A DNA stretch of 64,000 bases. Source: Megalobrama amblycephala (Eukaryota > Chordata > Actinopteri > Cypriniformes > Xenocyprididae). The DNA is taken from NCBI RefSeq assembly GCF_018812025.1, contig NC_063054.1:28167356-28231355 (forward strand), given 5' to 3'. The position numbers and the translations under genes are program-made. The notes beneath the pieces are model-generated. The model did no database searches. It saw only the letters and a list, made by a program, of their open reading frames with translations, and was not told where the DNA came from. This document shows positions 11,506 through 21,500 of the stretch, piece after piece; positions within the stretch are counted from its first letter, which is position 1; every line of letters starts with the position of its first letter.

Positions 11506-12471
11506 TATATAAAATATATATATATATATATATATATTTCTGTGGCAATTGTGTAACCATTGTTGGCATTTTTACCCCAAACTTCCATTAATTTCTGGCC
11601 TTAGATGAAGCTCACATCAACAGTAAAAATAAATATTTTTGTCAATAGCAATACTTTTAAAGTGACCATTTAGTTAAAGTACCACTCAATATTTTACACA
11701 CTAAAACACTTCCTAATATAGAGTGAGGACAGAGTTGGAAGGACAGGACACTGTAGAGGCCTTCAATTATTCACAACAGTTGCACAAATTCACTTAAGGT
11801 CAATGGAAGCAGAAAGTAGGGGGTCTGAAATGCTGTTTAAAGGTGATAGAGAGGATTTTTTCGTCGACTGAGAATCCAAAGACTGTTACCGAGTTTTTGA
11901 AATGAGCGCATGCGTAAGAACAGCCCCCCTCCTTCACAGCTCATTTCAAGAGAACGCCTACCAAAACTCGTGCACGAGTATTGGAACACGAGTGTTTACC
12001 ACCGGCATTCGCTGTGTCGTGTTAGTGGATTCATTATGTTGGACTCACCGCAGGTAACTCATAATCTGCAGTTGCATGCCGCGCCTGTAGAGCGCCTGTT
12101 CGCGTAAACGATTGAAAATCGACAGTTAAAAATCCTGGGGTCAGTACAATTTTTTTTTTTAAGAAATTAATCATTTCTTTAGCAAGGACACGTTCGATTG
12201 ATCAAAAAGTGACAGTAAAGGCCTTGTGTATATTTCAAACAAATTTATATTTTAAATAAATCCTGTTTTTTTTTACCTTCTATTTATCAAAGAATCCTGA
12301 AAAATTTCCATAAAAATATTAAGCAGCAGAACTGTTTTCAACATTGACAATAAGAATTGCTTCTTGAGCACCAAATCAGCATATTAGAATGATTTCTGAA
12401 GGATCATGTGACACTGAAGACTGAGTAATGATGCTGAAAATTCAGCTTTGCCATCACAGGAATAAATTACA

Positions 12472-12568
<97 letters not shown>

Positions 12569-15500
12569 GTAATTTATTCCTGTGATGGCAGGAACCATAT
12601 ATATTATATATATATTATATAAAAAAATAGAAAAAAGTTATTTTAAATTGAAGTAATATTACATAATATTACTGTTTTTACTGCATTTTTGATCAAATAA
12701 ATGCAACCTTAAGTATTTCATAACAAGTGACTCTTACCTTAAAGGGGCAGGGGATGTGGTACTCTCTGCAGCGCTCCTGTACCCAGGTGGTCTCCCACAC
12801 TGATCTGTGGCTCTGCTCGTACAGATAGCATCCAATGACTGTCAGGAGTGGCACAAGATACAAGATGGAAAACACACCGATTCGGATCATGAACTTCACC
12901 AGTTTGTCCTGGTTCTCCTTCTCTAGGGGAATTTCCATTCGGACCCTATTTAGCGCAGCGATACCGGCTAACAGCAGCACCACACCTACGACCACGTCCA
13001 GTGCGAGAGGCACCAAGAGGAACCAGCGCAAGGCCATGAGGTCGTAGAGCCCCACAAAACACACGCCGCTCATGCTGTCACCCTCGATTTTGTTCATGGC
13101 CATGAGGGTGATGGTGAGGGCCCCCGGGACGCCCCAAGCCACTGCATGGAACAGCAAAGCCTTCTTCTCGATAGCCTCACTTCCCCATTTGGGAACAGCT
13201 GCCAGGAACCAGGTGATGGTGAGAATGACCCACCAAACGCTTCCTGCCATGGTAAAGAAGTAGAGTGTCATAAAGAGCAGCGTACAGGCCTTGTTGTGGG
13301 AGCCCTGGGTGACGGTGGCGGCGCGGAAACGACCCGGGCTCGCTGCGTTGCACGACACGCGCTCCTCCAGCAGGAAGCCCAGAAAGAAGACCAGGGACAC
13401 CATCATGTAGCAGACCGCGTAGAAGATGATGGGTCGTTCAGGGTAGCGGAAGCGCCCGACGTCAATTAGAAAGGTCAGGAAGGTGAAGAGTGTCGCCGAC
13501 AGGCAGACAATGGAAATGACGCCGATAAAATAGCGGGCGAAGATGAGCTCATCTTTGCGGAAGTACATGTTCGGGCAGGGAGGTGAGCAGTCGCGGACGC
13601 CCATAAACGAGTAGCCCAAGTCAGGCTCGATCTTCAGCTCTCGTGGGCACCAGAAGCCATAGTCCCGCTGAACCGACGAGGGAGATTCCTCCGTGCCGTC
13701 ACTGCTCGGGAGCAGGTCTATCGCTCGGGGGTAAGACTCGTCACATTCTGGAAACCTAAGAGAAAAGAGTGTCGTTTCAGGATATGATATCATATCATAA
13801 AGATGTGTTGCCGCAGAACTTCATAAAAGTGATCCTGTACCTGCTACACTCCATCTCATCTGGCCAGCTGACCCCAAACATGTCCATGAGCTTGTAGCAA
13901 TCGCTCTTGGCACGCTGGCACAGGTGCCGACATGGCAGGGTCACACGGCCGTACTCTGTGCACACGGGTGCGTAAAGGGCACACAGGAAAGGGCGTATTT
14001 CAGTAGAGCACTCCAAGTTCACCATAGGATGAAAGGGCTGTATGGACAGACAAAAAAAAAATAGAATGTTAACAATAATAAATCATTTTTCATTTAATTT
14101 TAAATATTTATTAATAAATAAATCATTTTTCCCTGATTAGAAAGACTGTAAATTTTAAAATGTGCTAACAGTGAATGCTTTCATTTTTTTTAGAAGTACA
14201 CTAACACAGATGCTATTGTGTTTCATGCTTTCATGATAAATACTATTGCTTTTTATCCTTTTATATTTTATGTTAAATAGGGTGGCCAGACGTCCCAATA
14301 AAATTCCAAATAAAAGCCAAGCCTGGAGGTTGCAGTACTGTTTGTCTTGATAATTAGTCTTAATGCTACAAATAAACATTGAACACAATACATGCTGGTT
14401 TTTTATTGGCCTCCATCTGGCATATTAATTAAACTATCTAATAACTGCATAAAACAAACCTAATTACTTTATTATATAACTCTGAAAAACCATTTTCAGT
14501 CATCTTGAATTCATTTGGAGAATCCTAACCGCTCAACAGAGGCACAATATCCACCAGGCCACATCTATGACCCACACCGATTTTTCACAGCCACTTGGTC
14601 ACCCTCATGTTAAATGAGAATTAAATTTGATCTGTAGTTCTAGCACAGTAATGTACCTCCCTTATCTCTCTGAGGAGGCCTTTGTTTGGGGCGGGGAGAC
14701 ATGCTGTTTATTGCTGAGGCCCACTCGCACCATGAGGCATTCTGGGAGTAGTACCAGCTTTGGGGCCGGACATAAATATGCAAATCCCAGGGGGGAGAAG
14801 TAGAAAGACTCCACCCAAGACCAGACAGATAGACAAAAACGCCTCCACCCCTGCAGAGTAAGGGCTTTTGTGATGGTAGGGTGGGGGTTCTGACACCCCT
14901 TGTGTTAGAAAAAAAAAAAAAGGACCGAAACTTACAATCATTCACAGCCAACATGAACAGGCTTTACATTTACAGTGCTATACATTTGATTTTTTAAGCT
15001 TTTTCTTCAATTACTAATGGTAAGAAAAAATAAATAATTTCTATACAAAAAGATGCATATAAAATGTAAAAACAAACAAAACAATTAATTACTATAAAAA
15101 TAATAATAATATTACTCTTAGGGGTTGGCTATTACAAATGCTATAATCATATAACTTTTAGTGTTTGGTTGTTAAAAATGCTAATAATTTACCCAATTAC
15201 TATAAAAATAATAAAATTGCTCCTAGGCTATTGAAATGCTTTAATAAATTACATAATTATAATATTTAAAAAAAAATACAACTCCTAGTGTTTGGTTTTA
15301 ACAAATAAATAAAAATGATTTAATTATTTACATAATTATTATTTAAATATTTCTGGCTAAAAATGCTATAAAATCCAAATTACATGCCATAATGACTTTA
15401 TTCATTATGTTTCTAAACCACCAATTTTTCACTTAATATGGAGAAAATCACCCAAGCTTTCAGGCTAAATCCACTGAGATGATCTGTAACCACTATTCAC

Positions 15501-18500
15501 TATTGCAAACAAAAGCATCCAACCTTCAAGTTATTGCAACCGTTCAACACATTTATGATATACTGGATGTATAATACATATCCATAATGAGAGCATTCAG
15601 CCACTGCCAGCACACTAGGCTACCACCCAAAATGTCTGTAAAAAGGGATTAGGATGGATATTATGCTTGCCCATTTTGGCACAAAGCATCTAAATCCAGC
15701 AATCATTTCCATGCACCTAATCCATATTTAACGCAGCATATACCATTGAGATGTGCCACCAACATGACATGAGAAAGAGCACCGACCGATCAGACGTGTG
15801 AAAAAAAGTCATGTTTTCGTCATGTAGTTTCTAAAAATGTGCTGGTCACATGAATTTTTGTGTATAAAGATCATTTAAATAATTTGTGGACAATAAGTAA
15901 ACTAGTAAAGCTATCTAAAATTGACATCAAACCTTAATGTGCTTGACTTTTATTATTCAATTACTGAGAAAATGTGAACTTCACGCTTGTTGATGCACCA
16001 TTAGTGGCCTCTGCGGCTGTAAGACAGTACAAAGGGTTTTATGACATGCCTTACACCATTCTGAGCTCAATTGAGTGGACATACTCTAGCTTTTAGGCAA
16101 GATAAAAATAAAGCAAGTGCCATTATTTGCTGATCTGGTGAAAAACATTATCTCATCATTGCTGTCACTCCACATTACATGCAGTGGTATGATCTGATGA
16201 ACTCAAATGTGTGCATCTTGCCCACTGCTGTCCTAAGGGCAAAGATACACTTTCTACTCATCAATGTCCATTCCAGTGCCTGCTGTTTTTAAGTGCCTTG
16301 CAGAGAGTTATTTAGAGATATTCAAAACATACAGAGATGGCAAACACACAGAAGGCAGAAGAGGCACAATGATTGTTGCTTCTTGTTTGGGCAGAGAGCA
16401 TGTGATTTAAAGCATTATATATGATGGTTCATTCAGCTGACATGCTATATATAAGCTCTATGGGAGATGTGGAGGCACATCATACAATTACTCTCAATCA
16501 TACAATCAGAAATGTGAAACCATAATCCCCAGAAGCAAATATAGAGTGTTAACATGGTCAGGTCTTTTGTTTTTATGGTTTGCTACCAATGAAGGATTCA
16601 TTTACACCCTCAATTCAAATGTATTTCATTTACGCCCTCCTCAATTCAATTCAAATAACTTTATTTCTGAAAGGGACTTTTTATGCCCTAACTTATTTTA
16701 GCACTCCAAGACACACTTATGTAACAACTAGGTATGCAGCAATTTTTATGTTATTGCGATAAATGGGCAATAATAAAATCTAAATTTTATACTATTTTAT
16801 AGAGCTGCACGATTTATCGCTAAAAGATTGTGATCTTGATTCAAACACCCACGCGATCATTACAACAATTCGCCTGTGTCTTTTAAAACTTTGACAAATC
16901 ACACCAAAACATTCAAATCTGTGTTGCCGCAGCCGCTGTTATCATGCACAGGTACAAAACAGCCACACAGTATCATTATTTCTGTGTTACAAATATTCAT
17001 ATTATCACAGAAGTACTGGGATAAAAGTTTGAATATAAACACCCAAGCAATCAAAATAGAGCATCACTTTTTGAAAGCAACTTGACGCTGCAAAGAGCAA
17101 TTATATCAATATAGCTGCGAGCAGCGATGGCGGGCCCAAGCCCGGTGGCACCGCCACCCCGGTGGCTTCAGGGCAACTGTGCACAGCGGGCAATAGGCAT
17201 TTAAAACGGTTAAACATCAAAGGACTATGTCAAATTCGCTCCACATTTACTGCACTACAAGGTGCTGCTATAGAGCCCCTCCTCCCTGCCCATTTTCAAA
17301 GTATTACATGTGCCAAGTTTTAACATTATTCTGATGAATTTTGAAGCAAATCAGGTAAAAATAAGAGGGTGATCTCAATGTATGCTAAAAGTGACACATT
17401 TTCTGCTTCCAGTTGGTGGCGCTATTACTTTGAATCACAATAGTCACATCCATGTGATCAGCCTTGTACAACGAAGACTAAGCCGAAGTTTCATCAAAAT
17501 CAATTAATGTATGCAGAAGTTATAACACTTTGTTTCCCTTTTCTTGCCATAAATTCGTTGCCTCGCCACGGCCAAACCGTTTGAGATATCCAAAATCCGT
17601 TTGCAATTAAACAACTTCAATGTGTTAGCAACAAGTTAAAAAAAGTTTGGTGTAAATTGGATAAACCCTGTAGGAGCAGTAGTATAAAATTCATAGCCTG
17701 TTTTTTCAAAAAATTAACATTCAAACCAAAATAGCTGACTTCCTGTTGGTCGGAGCTAATGAATGTAAATTAGAAAATTGTCCGGCTTGATGAGAACAAT
17801 ATGTGTACCGAGTTTGGTGATTGTAGGAAAAACTAACCCCCCCACTTTTGTCAAAAGGTGGCGCTACTGAGCCCCTCCACCACGCCCATTTCTATGGCTT
17901 TGTCCATGTCTACTGGTTGACAATATTGATGTGTGTGTCGAGTTTCATGCAATTTGAAGCATGTTAAGAGCCTCAAAAACACTCAAGAATATTATTACAG
18001 TTTGACCTGTTGCCATGGCAACAATATTTCAAATATCAAAAATCCTGTCATAGGTCTACATCTGCTGTGTATTGACATTACACTGATGAAGTTTGAAGCA
18101 AATCAGGTAAAAATAAGAGGGTGATCTCAAAACATTTCAAAAAGTGATACACTTCCTGCTGCCAGTTGGTGGCGCTATAACTTTGACTCACAATAGTCAC
18201 ATCCATGTGATCAGACTCCTATAACGAACACACTCGTGAAGTTTCATAAAGATCAATATATGTATGCAGACGTTATAACACATTTCCTGTTTCCTTTTTC
18301 TCGCCATAAATTCGTTGCCTCGCCACGGCCAAACCGTTCGAGATATCAAAAATCCCCTGGCAATTTTTAATCATCAGTGTCTTGACTTCATGCTGACCGA
18401 GTTTGGTGGCGATCGGATTAATCGTCTAGGAGGAGTATATCAAATTCCAGAGCATGCGTTTTTCAAACAACCCTTAATAGCTGACTTCCTGTTGGCGTGG

Positions 18501-21500
18501 TGTTTAACTTAGAGCACGAAAGTTGTTCGGCCCGATGAGGTCTATATGTGTACTGAGTTTCATACTAATACGTGCAAGCGTGTTTAATATATGGACCAAA
18601 TTTTCAGACTTTTTTCAAGGGGGCGCTGTCGAGCCCCCCTGCCACGCCCGGGTACCAGCCTCTCCGGCGTCCTAATGGCCGCGGATTCCAATGTGTGTGC
18701 CAATTTTCAAGAGTTTTTGAGCATGTTAAGGCCCCCAAAAAGCCCCGGAAGACGGAAAAAAAATAAAAAAAAAAAAAAAAAAAAAATAATAATAATCCTT
18801 AGAAGAACAAGAGGGCCCTGCGCGAATTTTCGCTTGGGCCCTAATTATTTCATCTTGCCAGACAAGTGACTTGTTAAAAAATGTATTTGTCATTGAATCC
18901 TTCATTCAAGAGATTCATTTAAAAACTCTGACTCATCAGTAATGAAACAAGTGAAGTATTTAAGAGCGAGTCATTAAATCATTCATTCAAACAGTTTTTT
19001 AAAAATAATTCATTCAGATTAATTAAACATTTTAAATAGACTGCGGCAATTAACATTTTGTCAGAACCTCTAGTACATTACATGTTATTTTGTTTAGATT
19101 TGTGGGTGAATTGTGATCTTTGTTTGAAAAAACAAACAAACAAACAAAAAAAGTGATTCTGAATTTATCCGAAATCGTGCAGCTCAACTATTTTATATAT
19201 TAAAAAATGAATAAAATAAATAAAATGGAACATACTAACAACAAAATAAATAATTTTAAATCCTAAACATGAATTAAGGCACTGCAATAATATTATAAAA
19301 ACAAAACATTTAAAAAAAATAAGTAAAACATTAAGTGGTGATGGCAAAAACAGGTGGAAATGTACATTTAAATCACCAATGACAAACAATAAATACAAAA
19401 ATAATAAAAATACTGGCTGATATAGTGTATATTTCACTGTTTTTTTCTTATCCATCTGAGATGCAAAAATAAAATAGAAAAACAAGAAAGCAAACAGAAG
19501 AAATCTAGAAATCACCTAACCTGACCTTTTAAATGTGTCCATTCACAAGTAAATACATTTGTTCCTCCCTCTACCCATAAATCCAGAGTACATATGCCTT
19601 TCTCTGTGAACCCCCACATGCTCATTGATAAGGAAGTTTAGGTTGCGTCCTCATAGCGAGATTTCAAGATTTGTTCTCAATCCCACATAACCAATAATTA
19701 TTATTCTAATTGTATATAATTCTTATATTCCCTTCTGATTAGTTTTCCTTTTTCTACCGAATTCAACAGAATTCAACTGCACTACCATGGCAACCAGTGA
19801 TGCATAAACGGCCGGTTTGAGGGAGGGGTGTAATGGGGAGAGGTCAGAGTGCGAGTGACGACCACCTCCTGAGAGAGAAAGCCTGCTCTTTTGTTGCAAT
19901 ACAATTGGGATCCGTTTCCCCGGCAACCACAGTACCTTGTGTGGGGGGAGGGATGAAAAGAAGAGAGGAGGGAGTGGAGAGAAACAGAGGAAGGGACAAA
20001 GACCAAGATATGGATGGGAAATAATGGTCAACCCTGCCATTCCATTAAAGATTGTCCTAATGCTTATGCATTAATAAATGTGGATAAATTATACAGGCTA
20101 ACATATATTTTCCTCATTTATAGCATAAACAATCCTGTTGAACTCTTTAGTATATGCAAATTTTACATATTAAAAGCATGTTTTTTCAAGAACCCTGACA
20201 ATTTTGTCACCAGTACATTTCTAAAGAAAATGTGAGTGATGTTTGTGTGTGGCCTCTTTTTAATGGAAGTCTATGGTATTTGCCCTTTTTTATGTCAGTT
20301 AACTTCAAAGTCATAGCACCTCTTAAAATATCTAAAAATTAATGAATTCCCAAGCAATGTATAGGTGATATAAGTTGGGTTTGATTTGCCAGATTGCATT
20401 ACAACTGCAGGATGCCCTTAATGATCACGCCATGGTAAAAAGAACACAAGGACAAGGTCATGTATCTTTGCATGTCTGACAAATGGGGGAGGAAGTTTAA
20501 ATTAACTAGATGTCAAACTACATCAAGCAGTGCACCTGAAATGCTTAATATTATTCATTTTACCCAGCATGATCAGTTCAAATCCTCCCTGAACCTTCCT
20601 ATTACTGGACGCAAACACAACAATCCCAGAAACCATCCCTGTAGGCAACTGTCCCACTTCACAAATGAGGTTACCCAGAGTTCAGAGCAAGATGTTGCCA
20701 CTGTCCTACAGTGGTTTTGAATCTGAAAGCAAGGACGATTCTGCTCCTTATGAAGCCAGAAAGAATAATTGGTTGGCAGCTGATGAAATGAAAGATTTAG
20801 TCTGGTTTCCTTCTCCTCGAGATTAGCTAATTAGCCATTATCACCTTCTAGTCATTGAGGTCAGTTGTTTGTAAAAATAGTAAAAGCTTTTCATCAACCA
20901 AATCCTGGTTATTCAGCAGACTTCATATATAGTTCAACCAAAAATGAAAATTCTGTTATTATTTACACACCCTCAAGTTGTTCCAAACCTGTATGAATTT
21001 CTTTCTTCTGTTGAACACAAAAGAAGATATTTTGAAGAATGTTGGTAACCAAACAGTTGATGGACCCCATTGACTTCCATAGTATTTTTTTCCATATTAT
21101 GGAAGTCAGTGGCTACCATAAACCATTTGGTTACCAACATTTATCAAAATATCTTTTTTGTGTGTTTTCAGCAGAACAAAAAAAAAATCATACATGTTTG
21201 TAAAAACTTGAGGGTGAGTAAATTATGACAGTGAGTATCCATATTCATAATAGTCTATAAAGTTATAAATATGGATATTTTTCTTACAAAAATGCATTAC
21301 TTTTAAGATGGATGGATGTGCTTTTTTGGGCTTCAAAATACTGGTTACTATTCACTCTCATAATAAATAGAATATTGGAAGAGAATTTTTTTTTAATAAA
21401 ACTCTGATTGTGTTTGGCTGAAAGAAGAAAGTCATATACACCTAGGATGGCTTGATGGGGAGTAAATTATGCAATCATTTTTGGGCGAACTATCCCTTTA

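Larger units (their letters stand above)
9392..12737. other. fzd3: fzd3 intron 3
   Basis: This intron holds a TTAA element (10560-11388), AT microsatellites (11451-11539 and 12477-12563), a transposon fragment (11838-12110) and a MITE (12130-12715). The part from 9392 to about 10550 is AT-rich and shows nothing recognisable except a short CT run near 9692. Confidence 0.8.

Noticed and set aside
13146..13469. A 107-codon plus-strand frame
   Set aside because: It lies wholly antisense to the long fzd3 exon 3 and reflects its codon bias.
14640..14954. Overlapping minus-strand frames of 104 and 77 codons in fzd3 intron 2
   Set aside because: No splice signals, no recognisable protein, and biased composition; they are best explained as chance frames in a GC-richer intron patch.
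19165..19515. A 116-codon minus-strand frame rich in Phe, Leu and Ile
   Set aside because: It comes from low-complexity AT-rich DNA and straddles the end of the hAT element; there is no start context or homology.
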